Shown here one piece after another: positions 43,527 through 52,307 of a DNA stretch of 64,000 bases. How positions within the stretch are numbered: position 1 is the stretch's first letter; each line of letters starts with the position of its first letter. Source of the DNA: Acidobacteriota bacterium. Its GTDB lineage: Bacteria; Acidobacteriota; Terriglobia; Bryobacterales; Bryobacteraceae. The stretch spans positions 124,001 through 188,000 of the forward strand of contig JACTMJ010000006.1 of the NCBI GenBank assembly GCA_014584705.1, in the 5' to 3' direction. Made by a program: the position numbers and the translations under genes. The notes below the pieces were generated by a model. It had not been told where the DNA came from, ran no database searches, and saw nothing but the letters and a program-made list of their open reading frames with translations.

Positions 43527-44687
43527 TCAGGGCTTCGCCCCGCTACTCGAAGAGGACGAGGTGACAATCACGCCCCGGCGGTTCAGCACAATGCGCTGGC
43601 CGCGCCACTCAACGGTGTTGCCCGCGATACCGCAAATCCAGATCGCAAACGCCCAGATGTCCCGAAACGGCTGCAGGACCAGGAATGCGAACGAAATCGG
43701 GTCCTTCAGTACGGCCTTGGCAAGCCACGCCCCGGCGAGGATTCGCAGCGCCAGCAGTAGAAGGCCGCACGCCCAAAATGGCGTTGCCAGCAGCAGCATT
43801 CCCCAGAGCGAAGCGTTCGCCACTGGCAGGCCCGCGTAACCGTCCGGGCGCGAAGCGCGAATCGTCCGTGCCCAGCGCAACTGATGCCGCCAGACCTCTC
43901 CCCAGGTCTCCGCGGTCAATGAAGTCTCCACGGGTTCCTTGAGCACCCCGATGTGCAGCCCGCGTTCCCGAACCAGGCGACCCAAATGATAGTCGTCGGC
44001 AATGAATTCGCCCAGCGCGCGGCAGCCGCCAATTGCTTTCAACAGGTCCAGCCGCAGAGCCATGGTGGACCCGAACGCGAACTCGGAAACGCCGATCAGT
44101 CTTCCCACCAGTGCGCTCGGAGAAAAGTCAGTGGAGATCCCAAGCGCCTCCCACCGGCCCGCAAACGTGTTGGAGCGGGCGCGGTAGAGAGCGGTCACCA
44201 GTCCCACTCCAGGCCGCTCCAGTTCCGCCGCCACCGCCCTCAAATACCCTTCCGGCACAAGGATATCGCCGTCGCTAATCAACACCACCGGATAGCGCGC
44301 CACGGCCTCCATCGCCGCCATCTTGGCCACCTTGCGATTGGGCAGATCAGCGTCGATCACCAGGAGCCGCGAGGGAATGCTCGAGTGGGCAGCCATCACT
44401 TCGTGAATCACCGGAATCGCGGAATCGTCCGCATCGGCCACCGCAAAGAGCATTTCGAACTCCGGGTAGTCCTGCGAAGCGAACGATTCGAGCGCCTCGC
44501 GCAAGCCGTGATCAAGGCCTCGCAACGGCTTTAGAATCGAGATTCCCGGCAGCATCGCCGGCGGTGCCGCTCGCTTGCGCCGCAGATGCTGCAACCCCGC
44601 CGCCACTGTGAGCAACTGGTAAGCACCCGCAATGCCCGCAATCGCCAGCAATGCATAGGAGAAGGCGCTTGAGTAACCGAATTCCAT
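43527..44687 (-). CDS. hpnI: hopanoid glycosyltransferase HpnI (GT21-like)
   Basis: 386 residues from the ATG at 44685-44687. An N-terminal anchor helix leads into a ceramide-glucosyltransferase-like domain: SILKPLRGLD, VADADDSAIPV (first Asp pair), LISDGDILVP (DxD) and the (Q/R)xxRW motif in HQLRWARTIRA. Two or three C-terminal membrane helices follow. HpnI attaches N-acetylglucosamine to bacteriohopanetetrol; assignment is supported by hpnJ at the head of the same operon. It starts 5 nt after the second small transporter gene. Confidence 0.88.
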   Translation of the reverse strand: MEFGYSSAFSYALLAIAGIAGAYQLLTVAAGLQHLRRKRAAPPAMLPGISILKPLRGLDHGLREALESFASQDYPEFEMLFAVADADDSAIPVIHEVMAAHSSIPSRLLVIDADLPNRKVAKMAAMEAVARYPVVLISDGDILVPEGYLRAVAAELERPGVGLVTALYRARSNTFAGRWEALGISTDFSPSALVGRLIGVSEFAFGSTMALRLDLLKAIGGCRALGEFIADDYHLGRLVRERGLHIGVLKEPVETSLTAETWGEVWRHQLRWARTIRASRPDGYAGLPVANASLWGMLLLATPFWACGLLLLALRILAGAWLAKAVLKDPISFAFLVLQPFRDIWAFAIWICGIAGNTVEWRGQRIVLNRRGVIVTSSSSSSGAKP

Positions 44688-44692
44688 CGCAA

Positions 44693-45055
44693 TCACGTAA
44701 GGATCAGCGCCACTCCGGCCGCCACCAGCGCGGTGCCGCACCAGCGCTGCCAGTGGACATGCTCCTTCAGGATGAGCCGTGCCAGAATCGTTTCGAGCAC
44801 GATCGAAGCGGCGCTGGCGGGAACCGCGAAACTAAGATCCGCCATCTCCAGCAGCTTCAGAAATGCAAAGAACGAAATGGCAAGAAAACCAATCGACGCG
44901 ATGATCGGAAGCCGCCGAAGAAACCGTCCGATCACACCGGCCAGCGCACCCGGGCGAAAATCATCCACTTCGCCATGGCGCTTCATGTCCCAGCTTTGCA
45001 GCACTTCGCTCGCCGTGGTCGCCAGCACCATCAGCGCCAGATACGCCCACGTCAT
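44693..45055 (-). CDS. small 4-TM EamA/SMR-like transporter (second of a pair)
   Basis: 120 residues made of four transmembrane helices with the half-EamA pattern of ArnE/ArnF and SMR proteins: SEVLQSWDMKRHG after helix 1, MADLSFAVPASAASIV in helix 3 and LETILARLILKEHVHWQRW before helix 4. Such short units work as dimers. Its ATG overlaps the stop of the neighbouring similar gene by 4 nt, and hpnI begins 5 nt after it, so it is very likely a heterodimer partner within the hopanoid operon. Confidence 0.85.
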   Translation of the reverse strand: MTWAYLALMVLATTASEVLQSWDMKRHGEVDDFRPGALAGVIGRFLRRLPIIASIGFLAISFFAFLKLLEMADLSFAVPASAASIVLETILARLILKEHVHWQRWCGTALVAAGVALILT

Positions 45056-45534
45056 TGCCGCGGCTCCAATGCGCCCGCACCCTTCCCCGCGGGATGGACG
45101 CGAGTCTGATCATGGATCGTGAGTCCGGTAATCACACTGCCCGCCACGATGAGCAGAGCGCCCAGCCAGCGCTTGCCGTCCACCGCTTCCCCTAACAGGA
45201 ATGCACCCGCGGCAACGTTCAGCACGTAGCCCAAAGAAGTGACCGGTACCACAAAGCTCAGGTCCGCCCAGCTCAGCAGCGTCATCCGGGAAAGCATCCA
45301 CACAATCAGCAGTGCGATTCCCAGCCACACAACCGGGCTCAGAAACGGCACAAGGAAAGCGGGAATCGGGAGCGCCGCCCCCGCCTCCGTTCGCTTCATA
45401 CCCCAACTTAGAAAGGCGTTGCCAGCCACGTTGGAAACAATTACCAGCGCCGTAAACAGGCCCGTCTTCCACACGCGACTGGTGCGCGCGCGGACGGAGG
45501 TCGCGGACTTCGTCCCACCGGGGGGCTTGCCCAT
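45052..45534 (-). CDS. small 4-TM EamA/SMR-like transporter (first of a pair)
   Basis: 160 residues: a basic 22-residue N-terminal tail, four helices and a polar C-terminal tail. It shares the layout of its neighbour (NAFLSWGMKRTEAG, WADLSFVVPVTSLGYVLN, LLGEAVDGKRWLGALLI), i.e. the two genes are diverged copies. It lies 9 nt after hpnJ and overlaps the next gene by 4 nt. By analogy with ArnE/ArnF, which flip an undecaprenyl-linked sugar, the pair may move a hopanoid or sugar-lipid intermediate across the inner membrane; this is inference. Confidence 0.82.
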   Translation of the reverse strand: MGKPPGGTKSATSVRARTSRVWKTGLFTALVIVSNVAGNAFLSWGMKRTEAGAALPIPAFLVPFLSPVVWLGIALLIVWMLSRMTLLSWADLSFVVPVTSLGYVLNVAAGAFLLGEAVDGKRWLGALLIVAGSVITGLTIHDQTRVHPAGKGAGALEPRQ

Positions 45535-45543
45535 TCCGCTCGC

Positions 45544-47004
45544 CTAGTCGCCCGTTGCCGTGGCCCGCTCGGAGGCGGCGCGATGGTCTCGCACGAAGGC
45601 CTGCCGCTTCTTGCGCAGCGCCAGATACTCCCGCGCTTCCTTGGCCAGCCGCCGGCGCTCGGAGTTGGAGAAGATGGCCTTCCGCACCACGCGCCAGATC
45701 GCCCTCGGCCGGAAGTAGTATTCGCCGTAAAAGCGTTCTACCCAATCCACCAGTTCGGCCGGGTCCAGGTTCTCGTAAGAGATGTTCGGAAGCTGGTGGC
45801 CTTCCTCGTCGGTCATGGAGCCAATCGTGATCAGCCCGTTGTCCTTCACATAATCGTAGAACTCCGTGCCAGGGTACGGATGCGCGATCGACACCTGGAT
45901 AGTTTCCGTATCGAGTTCCTTCGCGAAGTCCACCGTGCGCCGGATCGATTCCCGCGTCTCCCCCGGCAGGCCCACGATGAAATCGCCGTGGATCGTGAGG
46001 CCCAGCTTATGCGCGTTCTTCGTGAAGCGCCGCGCCATGTCGAGCGTCGCGCCCTTCTTGATGTTCTTGAGGATCTGCTGGTCGCCGCTCTCGTAGCCCA
46101 CAATCATCAGCCGGGCGCCGGCGTCCTTCATGGCGGAGAGAGTGTCGTAATCGGTGGTCACCCTGGACGTGCAACTCCAGGTGATATTCGCCTTCTCGAG
46201 TTTCTTGCAAAGTTCGATCGTGCGCTTTTTCTGGTAGTTGAAAGTGTCGTCGTCAAAGAAGATTTCCTGCAAGCCGGGGAAATTCTCCTTCGCCCAGATC
46301 ACCTCGTTCACCACATCGTCGTTGGAGCGCAGGCGCCAGCGGTGGCCGGAGTGCGTCTGCGGCCACAGGCAGAACGTACACATCGCCGGGCATCCCCGCG
46401 ACGTGTACAAGGAAATGAACGGGTGCTTAAGAAACGGAACGTTGTAGCGTGTAAAATCCAGATCGCGCTTATAGACCTTGCTCACCCACGGCAATTCGTC
46501 CAGATTCTCGATCGGCGGGCGCTCCGGGTTGCTGCGGAACGCGCCGTTCTCAAGCCAGCTCACCCCGGGAATCTCCGCCAGCGGCTTGCCGTTGGCGAAA
46601 TCCACAATCGAGTGGTCAAATTCCTTGGAGCAGACGAAATCAATGGCGCGCGAAGCCTTCAGGCATTTCAGCGGCTCCACCGTCACCGGCGGCCCCACGA
46701 ACGCCACCTTCAGTTTCGCGTTCGCTTCCTTCATCATCTCCGCGATACGGACATCCACCTCAAAGCCCGGCGTGGACGTGAAAAGCACAAGCAATTCGAA
46801 ATCGCTCGCCATCTTCACCGTGTCTTCGATGGAGATCTTGTGAGGAGGGGCGTCCACCACCTTGCTATCGGGCAGCATCCCCGCCGGGTAGCAGAGCCAT
46901 ACCGGATACCAATACGATTCGATCTCGCGGGTGGCCGGCCAGCGGGAACTGGCCCCGCCGTCGAAGCCTTCAAACGAAGGGGGATTCAGGAACAAAGTAC
47001 GCAT
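45544..47004 (-). CDS. hpnJ: hopanoid biosynthesis B12-binding radical SAM protein HpnJ
   Basis: 486 residues, standard for HpnJ. The N-terminal B12-binding-like domain (residues about 1-170) includes FLNPPSFEGFDGGASSRWPA, the radical SAM cluster motif is SRGCPAMCTFC (C-x3-C-x2-C), and the family stretch FFDDDTFNYQKKR is present. HpnJ takes part in forming the cyclitol ether head group of composite hopanoids. It is the first gene of the operon hpnJ, transporter pair, hpnI. AGAAGG lies just before the ATG. Confidence 0.92.
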   Translation of the reverse strand: MRTLFLNPPSFEGFDGGASSRWPATREIESYWYPVWLCYPAGMLPDSKVVDAPPHKISIEDTVKMASDFELLVLFTSTPGFEVDVRIAEMMKEANAKLKVAFVGPPVTVEPLKCLKASRAIDFVCSKEFDHSIVDFANGKPLAEIPGVSWLENGAFRSNPERPPIENLDELPWVSKVYKRDLDFTRYNVPFLKHPFISLYTSRGCPAMCTFCLWPQTHSGHRWRLRSNDDVVNEVIWAKENFPGLQEIFFDDDTFNYQKKRTIELCKKLEKANITWSCTSRVTTDYDTLSAMKDAGARLMIVGYESGDQQILKNIKKGATLDMARRFTKNAHKLGLTIHGDFIVGLPGETRESIRRTVDFAKELDTETIQVSIAHPYPGTEFYDYVKDNGLITIGSMTDEEGHQLPNISYENLDPAELVDWVERFYGEYYFRPRAIWRVVRKAIFSNSERRRLAKEAREYLALRKKRQAFVRDHRAASERATATGD

Positions 47005-47267
47005 GCGACCTTCTTACAGTTTGGAGCGGATATGTTTAGACCACAAGCCGCGCGACAAAGCGCCACTCCTGGATGAGATGCGCTACGACTCCTTTTAGTT
47101 TAGCGAACCTCCGTAAGAATCGAGCGCATTCCGCCACGCCTTTCCGGTGTTTCCACGTGAATCGCTCCCGCCGCGTCTCCCCCCGCGGCGAACGTCTGGC
47201 GCGTTCCTGGCCGCGTGATAAGCTAGGGTTTCGGCCTTAGGCGCATCGCCATGGCCCTCATTTCCCC

Positions 47268-47645
47268 ATGAAATCCTGGCTTTCGCATGTGGTCGTAGGA
47301 TGGCTTGTTCCCGGAGGCGGACACTTCATGCTGAAGCGGCATGGCCGCGGCGCACTTCTGTTTTTCGCCGTCACTATGATGTACCTGTTCGGCCTGATGA
47401 TGGGCGGGACGGTCTACACGCCCCGCACCGGCGATATGATGCTCACGCTGGTGCATTCCGGGGGCTTCATCTGCGACCTGCTCTCCGGCCTGCCCTACGT
47501 CCTTTCCGTGGCCTTCGGCTACGTTGGGTCCGATGCGCCCGGCCTGGAGTTTGATTACGGCACCGTCTTCCTCGCCGCCGCCGGACTATTGAACGTGCTC
47601 GCGATGGTAGATGCCTATGAGATCTCCATCGGCAGGAAAGAATAG
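47268..47645 (+). CDS. small membrane protein (DUF6677-like)
   Basis: 125 residues with three to four hydrophobic segments and the start SWLSHVVVGWLVPGGGHFML, followed by GRGALLFFAVTMMYLFG. The PGxGH and LLFF pattern resembles acidobacterial DUF6677/TM2-like proteins; the exact family is uncertain. It is followed 17 nt later by another very small membrane protein, so the two probably act together. No function is known. Confidence 0.75.
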   Translation: MKSWLSHVVVGWLVPGGGHFMLKRHGRGALLFFAVTMMYLFGLMMGGTVYTPRTGDMMLTLVHSGGFICDLLSGLPYVLSVAFGYVGSDAPGLEFDYGTVFLAAAGLLNVLAMVDAYEISIGRKE

Positions 47646-47662
47646 CTTGATGGAACGACGCA

Positions 47663-47848
47663 ATGCCTAAGCTCGCCCTCACCCACTTCGAAGCCGCGCT
47701 GCTGTTTGCGCTGCTCACCTCCGTCGTCCTTGGCATCGTCTCCAAGAAGACGGATCGGGAGCGCCTTCTCTACGGCGTGAAGTGCTTCGCCTGGTTCTTC
47801 GTCACCCTTGTGGCGGCGGGCTGGCTGATGTATTTCGGACATCGCTAG
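47663..47848 (+). CDS. small two-helix membrane protein
   Basis: 61 residues with two predicted transmembrane helices (FEAALLFALLTSVVLGIV and FAWFFVTLVAAGWLMYF) joined by a basic loop KKTDRERLLYGVK. Spacing of 17 nt to the upstream membrane-protein gene suggests an operon. Family not recognised. Composition and reading frame bias support a real gene. Confidence 0.7.
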   Translation: MPKLALTHFEAALLFALLTSVVLGIVSKKTDRERLLYGVKCFAWFFVTLVAAGWLMYFGHR

Positions 47849-47887
47849 ACCGCCCCGCCCCCGCTTTCCCGCTCCTCCGCAAAGCGA

Positions 47888-47893
47888 TATACT
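47888..47893 (+). promoter_or_regulatory. -10 element of the gene at 47913
   Basis: TATACT, 19 nt before the GTG at 47913. Expected transcription start near 47900, with a leader of about a dozen bases containing AGAGG. Confidence 0.45.
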
Positions 47894-47912
47894 CGTTGCG
47901 CATTCAGAGGCG

Positions 47913-49022
47913 GTGCCCACCTTGAAATCAGAGAATCCCCCCGCGTCCACTTCCTCCGCAACCCAGGATCGGCTCTTTTCCGTCGACGCGTTCCGCGGCT
48001 TCACCATGTTCTGCATGTTCGCGGGACCGTTTGGCCTCGACTTGTTCGAACACCATTGGTTCCTCGGCCACATCGTCTGGCAACTGGACCATGCCGAGTG
48101 GACCGGAATGCATTTCTGGGATCTCATCCAGCCGTTCTTCATGTTCATCGTCGGCGTCGTGATGCCATACTCCTTCGCCCGCCGCTGGGCCAGAGGGGAA
48201 TCCTGGAACGAGAGTCTCATGCATGTGCTGCGGCGCGCCGCGCTCCTCATTGGCTGGGGGCTGGTGGCGCGCAGCATCGGCGCGGGCCGGCCCAATCTGG
48301 ACCTGATCAATGTTCTCGCGCAGATTGCCTTCACCTACACTGTCGCCTTTCTCATCCTGAAGAAGAGCTGGAAGTTTCAGGCGAGTGTTGCCTTGCTGCT
48401 GCTCGTAGCCCACACGCTCCTCTACCTCTTCGTGCGCGTCGACGGCGTGGAAGGCCCTTGGGTGCGGAACGCCAACATCGGCCAGGCGCTGGACCTGATG
48501 ATTCTTGGCAAGACCTGGGGCGGCTCCTACGCCACGATCAACTGCGTCAGTTCCGCCTTCAATACCATCCTTGGCGTCTTGACCGGGAGCCTGCTCTTCT
48601 CAAAGGAATCGCTTTCCCGCAAGACGCGGATTCTGGCCTATTCCGGGCTCGGACTCGTCGTCGCCGGCCTTGCCCTTCACCCGTTCATCCCGATCAACAA
48701 GAAGATCTGGACGGCCTCCTTCGCCATTCTGAGCGGGGGAATTACCGTGCTGGCGCTGCTGCTTTTCTATTGGGTCTGCGACGTCTGGAAGAGGCGCGCC
48801 TGGGCCGGTTTATTCGTGATGATCGGCGCGAACTCCATCTTCATCTACCTCTTCCATGAGATTCTGGGCCGCTGGATGCGGCACACCGCACCTACCTTCA
48901 CGAACTGGGCGGAACCCTTTGTCGGCGTGTGGGCGCCGTTCACCGCCGCGTGGCTCGCGATCGCGTTGCAGGTCTACGTTTGTTGGTGGCTCTATCAGCG
49001 GCGGATCTTCTTCAAGCTTTGA
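47913..49022 (+). CDS. NagX/DUF5009-like membrane acyltransferase
   Basis: 369 residues from GTG 47913, with 10 or so transmembrane helices. It opens with the family motif RLFSVDAFRGFTMFCMFAGP and contains HFWDLIQPFFMFIVGVVMPYS and NSIFIYLFHEILG. It is related to the heparan-alpha-glucosaminide N-acetyltransferase family, which moves acetyl groups across a membrane to an amino sugar. In bacteria the substrate is not established, and some members may be transporters. It converges with the carbonic anhydrase gene. Confidence 0.83.
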   Translation: MPTLKSENPPASTSSATQDRLFSVDAFRGFTMFCMFAGPFGLDLFEHHWFLGHIVWQLDHAEWTGMHFWDLIQPFFMFIVGVVMPYSFARRWARGESWNESLMHVLRRAALLIGWGLVARSIGAGRPNLDLINVLAQIAFTYTVAFLILKKSWKFQASVALLLLVAHTLLYLFVRVDGVEGPWVRNANIGQALDLMILGKTWGGSYATINCVSSAFNTILGVLTGSLLFSKESLSRKTRILAYSGLGLVVAGLALHPFIPINKKIWTASFAILSGGITVLALLLFYWVCDVWKRRAWAGLFVMIGANSIFIYLFHEILGRWMRHTAPTFTNWAEPFVGVWAPFTAAWLAIALQVYVCWWLYQRRIFFKL

Positions 49023-49097
49023 ACCGGGCAGGCTCCAGAGGAATCGCCGGGACGCCGCTTCGAGTATCGGCGCTTCGGCCATCGGGAGAGGCGAAGC

Positions 49098-49796
49098 TTA
49101 GCGCGATGCTTCCTCGAACATGCCGGAGATCTCCGAGATGGCCAGATCCGCCGCTCCCGGCTCGTCAGCGTCCGGCTCGTCAAAGGTGATCGGCGCAAAC
49201 TCTTTCGTCACGGGATTGTAGGCGTCTACCTGTCCGGTCTCCAGGTGATACACCCAGCCGTGCAATTGAAGAGCGCCCTGCGCCACGGCCACAGCCACCA
49301 CGGGATGCGTCTCCAGGTGCATGAGTTGGATCCGCACGTTCTCGCGCGTCACCATCTCGATGCGCTCTTCCTCCGTGCCATTGGGGCACCGTGCATTCAC
49401 CAATTGACGCGCCACTTCCGCGTTTGCCAGCCATCGGCGGGTATTGGGAAAATCCTCAACCGTTTCCGGGTGAAGAATCGCGGTCATGGCCCCGCAATTG
49501 GTATGGCCGCAAATAATCGCGTGCCTCACCCGGAGCACCCCGACGGCGTATTCAATGGTGGAAGAGACCCCGCCGTAAAGCGTTCCATGCGGCGGCACGA
49601 TATTGCCCACCTGGCGGCTAAGAAACAGTTCCCCCGGCGGAGTCTGCGTGAGGAGCGAGGGAACGATGCGCGAGTCTCCGCACGTGATGAACAGAGCATA
49701 CGGAGCCTGGCCGTCGCACAGCGATTCGAACAACGCCTTCTTAGCCGGAAATACATCTCGCTGAAAACGATGCAAACCCGCCAAAATTCTCTGCAT
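49098..49796 (-). CDS. beta-class carbonic anhydrase
   Basis: 232 residues. Zinc ligands and catalytic dyad are in ITCGDSRIVPS (Cys, Asp-x-Arg) and CGHTNCGAM (His-x2-Cys). GELFLSRQVGNIVPPHG and the YGGVSSTIEYAVGVL segment are typical of the CynT/Can branch. It interconverts CO2 and bicarbonate in the cytoplasm. The acidic C-terminal 30 residues are an extension. It stands alone between two convergent or divergent neighbours. Confidence 0.95.
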   Translation of the reverse strand: MQRILAGLHRFQRDVFPAKKALFESLCDGQAPYALFITCGDSRIVPSLLTQTPPGELFLSRQVGNIVPPHGTLYGGVSSTIEYAVGVLRVRHAIICGHTNCGAMTAILHPETVEDFPNTRRWLANAEVARQLVNARCPNGTEEERIEMVTRENVRIQLMHLETHPVVAVAVAQGALQLHGWVYHLETGQVDAYNPVTKEFAPITFDEPDADEPGAADLAISEISGMFEEASR

Positions 49797-50069
49797 GCTG
49801 GCTCCGGACTCTTAAGCGACCTTGGAGCGGCTCTCGGGATGCGTTCAGGCGCGCGCGAACTGCTTGAAATGGACCAAACCGGGAAACGCTCTCCCTGGGC
49901 CGACTAAGCCCATTTTAGCGGTTGGGCCCGCGCGGTGGCCACACCAAATACGCCCGATATTCAATGGGTTTCCGCACGGAGGACGCTCCCCATCGTTTCC
50001 GCTTTTCAGCCGCCCTACCCCGCCCTTCCCGGCATCCGCCGCATCGCCCTGATACACCGCCGCCCCGGA
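49797..50069. other. gap between carbonic anhydrase and the gene at 50105
   Basis: About 300 bases between two divergent genes. I see no coding region, RNA gene or repeat. It should hold the carbonic anhydrase promoter on the minus strand, but no strong -10 is visible there. The promoter at 50070-50078 belongs to the next gene. Confidence 0.6.
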
Positions 50070-50078
50070 TGCTATCAT
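50070..50078 (+). promoter_or_regulatory. extended -10 promoter of the gene at 50105
   Basis: TGCTATCAT: TGn extension plus TATCAT. Transcription would start near 50085. The leader of about 20 nt contains AAGAGG as ribosome-binding site before the GTG at 50105. Confidence 0.5.
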
Positions 50079-50104
50079 CGAAGATTGGCATCTAAGAGGT
50101 TTTC

Positions 50105-50815
50105 GTGGCTAGACTCACTCGTAAAGAACTGAAAACAGACCGCTTCGCGGAAGGCGTCGGCGCTGCCCTCGGGGGCGTGCTGGGCCACAAGAAAGAAGTC
50201 ACCCGATATGGCATTATTGCGGCGGTAGTGCTCGTCCTCATCATTGGCGGCGTCACCTGGTATCGAACCCAGGCCCAGCAGCGCCGGGCGGATTTCGACG
50301 TTCTCCTGAGGACCATGGAGGCGCCGATCGCGCCTCCGGGCCAGAGCGCCGGTGTTACCTACGCCACCGAAGCCGACAAGGAGAAGGCCGTCGCCGCCGC
50401 GCTTGAAGCGTTTTCCAAGGAACATTCCGGCACCAATGAGGATGCTCTCGCGCACTACTTCATCGCCTCGAACGCAGTGGAAGACGGGAACCTCGATAAG
50501 GCGCTCAGCGAAGTGGAAATCGCAATCAAGAACGGCGATTCCGACACCGCCGCCGTGGCCCGGTTCCTGAAAGGAAACATCCTGGCATCGCAGGGTAAGA
50601 GCGACGAGGCGGAGAAAATCTACCGCGACTTGCTCAACACTTCGTCCGGCTTCATGACCAAGGGCGAGGTTACCGTTGCGCTGGCCAAACTCATCAGCAA
50701 GAAGAGCCCCGATGAGGCAATCAAGCTGCTCGAACCGCTGCGGCTCGCGGAGGGTTCCACGCAGCGCATTGCCAGCCAGGCAATCGAAGAAATCCGTTCT
50801 TCCAGCAAGAACTAG
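50105..50815 (+). CDS. YfgM/TPR-21-like membrane-anchored TPR protein
   Basis: 236 residues from GTG 50105. One N-terminal transmembrane helix (TRYGIIAAVVLVLIIGGVTWY, residues about 34-54) is followed by a periplasmic part with TPR-like repeats (EDALAHYFIASNAVEDGNLD, AVARFLKGNILASQGKSDEA). This layout is that of YfgM, an SecYEG-associated periplasmic chaperone, and of TPR_21 proteins. Homology is structural rather than close. dgt follows after 11 nt, so they share a transcript. Confidence 0.82.
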   Translation: MARLTRKELKTDRFAEGVGAALGGVLGHKKEVTRYGIIAAVVLVLIIGGVTWYRTQAQQRRADFDVLLRTMEAPIAPPGQSAGVTYATEADKEKAVAAALEAFSKEHSGTNEDALAHYFIASNAVEDGNLDKALSEVEIAIKNGDSDTAAVARFLKGNILASQGKSDEAEKIYRDLLNTSSGFMTKGEVTVALAKLISKKSPDEAIKLLEPLRLAEGSTQRIASQAIEEIRSSSKN

Positions 50816-50826
50816 GGCAGATCGTT

Positions 50827-51993
50827 ATGTCCTTTTCCGGCGAGGGAAAAGACCCGGGGAACGCATCGCTGCTCAAGCTGCGTTTCCCGCTCGCCTCCTG
50901 CCGCGGCCGCCGCTACCCGGAACTCAGCCATCGCTATCGCAGCGAGTTTCAGCGGGACCGCGATCGCATCATCCATTGCCGCGCCTTCCGCCGCATGGAA
51001 GACAAGACGCAGGTCTTCTCGGATCCGCAATCGGACCACTTCCGCACCCGCCTCACGCACACCCTCGAAGTGGCGCAGATCGCCCGCACCGTCGCCTCCA
51101 CCCTGCAACTCGATGAAGAGTTTACGGAGGCGCTGGCCCTCGCTCACGACCTCGGCCATCCGCCCTACGCGCATGCCGGCGAGTGCGAACTCGACCGCGT
51201 CATGCAGACCTTCGGCGACCGCTTTGATCACAATTTCCAGGCCCTCCGCGTCGTCGAACTGATTGAGCGACGCTACGCCATGTTCCCCGGCCTCAACCTC
51301 ACCTTCGAGTTGCGCGAAGGCATCGTCAAGCACTCGCACGATCTTCTTCCCGGCGAGTATCCCTTTCTCGATGAGTATCTGCCCGGCCTCTTCCCACCGC
51401 TCGAAGCCCAGATCATCGACCTTGCCGACGAGATCGCCTATAACACCGCCGATCTCGACGATGCGCGCGACGCGGACATCCTCACGTGGGAGGAGATCCG
51501 AGCCTCCGTGCCGAAGTTCGACGAATTGGCCCGCCGCGTGGAGCAGCAGTTCGCCGGAGCGCCATTGCGGGAACAGTTTGTGGAAACCCTGCGCGCTCTG
51601 CTTGACTTCCTCGCTACCGCATTGATCGAGGGTACCTATCGGGCCGCCCTCGCGGCGGGTGTCGAGACAGCGGAAGACGTGCGCCACTCCCCGTTTCGCC
51701 TCGCATGCTTCACGCCCGAAGCAGCGGAAACCAGCGCCGTGCTGAAGCGCTTCCTTCGCGAACGGGTCTACCAGTCCCCGGCCATTCGCGGCGTTCGCGC
51801 GCAGTGCGAGGAAGAAATTCGAACCCTCTTCCGCTTCCTCCTCGATCACCCCGCCGCCATTTCCGCCAGCTTCCGCGAGTATCACCAGACGGAGGCGCCG
51901 CACCGGCTGGTCTGCGACTACATCGCGGGCATGACCGACGGGTTCTTCCGCGGAACCTACGGCCGGCTCCTCGGAACGACCCGAACCGGCTAA
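50827..51993 (+). CDS. dgt: deoxyguanosinetriphosphate triphosphohydrolase-like HD protein
   Basis: 388 residues. HD-domain metal site is read as HCRAFRRMEDKTQVF, RTRLTHTLEVAQIAR, AHDLGHPPYAHAGE (His-Asp) and DLADEIAYNTADLDDA. The length fits the shorter dGTPase-like group common outside enterobacteria. It cleaves dNTPs to nucleoside plus triphosphate and so may tune dNTP pools. Its stop codon overlaps, on opposite strands, the end of the 51-codon gene that follows. Confidence 0.92.
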   Translation: MSFSGEGKDPGNASLLKLRFPLASCRGRRYPELSHRYRSEFQRDRDRIIHCRAFRRMEDKTQVFSDPQSDHFRTRLTHTLEVAQIARTVASTLQLDEEFTEALALAHDLGHPPYAHAGECELDRVMQTFGDRFDHNFQALRVVELIERRYAMFPGLNLTFELREGIVKHSHDLLPGEYPFLDEYLPGLFPPLEAQIIDLADEIAYNTADLDDARDADILTWEEIRASVPKFDELARRVEQQFAGAPLREQFVETLRALLDFLATALIEGTYRAALAAGVETAEDVRHSPFRLACFTPEAAETSAVLKRFLRERVYQSPAIRGVRAQCEEEIRTLFRFLLDHPAAISASFREYHQTEAPHRLVCDYIAGMTDGFFRGTYGRLLGTTRTG

Positions 51994-52145
51994 TCTTCGC
52001 TCTTCTTCACGTGGTTCGTCACTTCGGCGCGCCGCACAATGTAGAGCTTCCGCAATTGCCGCACAATCTCCGAGCCAATCTTGTCCGGGCTTTCTTCCCG
52101 GTCGTGTTCCACTTCCACTTTGATATAGATGTCCGTCCTGGGCAT
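51990..52145 (-). CDS. 51-residue conserved-looking small protein
   Basis: Short gene read from the ATG at 52143-52145 to a TAG at 51990-51992: MPRTDIYIKVEVEHDREES, then PDKIGSEIVRQLRKLYIVRR, then AEVTNHVKKSED. It has a purine-rich GGGAGAG just upstream. Composition is that of a real small beta-alpha-beta protein: alternating hydrophobic strand, charged turn, amphipathic helix, strand. I recall similar small proteins from other Acidobacteria but cannot check it here. It is convergent with dgt and overlaps its stop by 4 nt. Function unknown. Confidence 0.7.
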   Translation of the reverse strand: MPRTDIYIKVEVEHDREESPDKIGSEIVRQLRKLYIVRRAEVTNHVKKSED

Positions 52146-52307
52146 ACTCTCCCATCTTACGGAAAGCGGGCGTCACCCCTCATGCGCCCGCGCCTCGGCT
52201 CGCCGGCCACGCTCCGGAAGGAAGTTTGCCGTCGGGCGCGGCGCTTGTCGCCCCCCCCGCGTTTTCCCATCCGCATATCCAGCGAACAACCGGCTCGGAG
52301 GGATTCC

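Noticed and set aside
49822..50052. 76-codon frame between carbonic anhydrase and the YfgM-like gene
   Set aside because: Pro/Arg-rich, no ribosome-binding site, overlaps the region needed for the divergent promoters.
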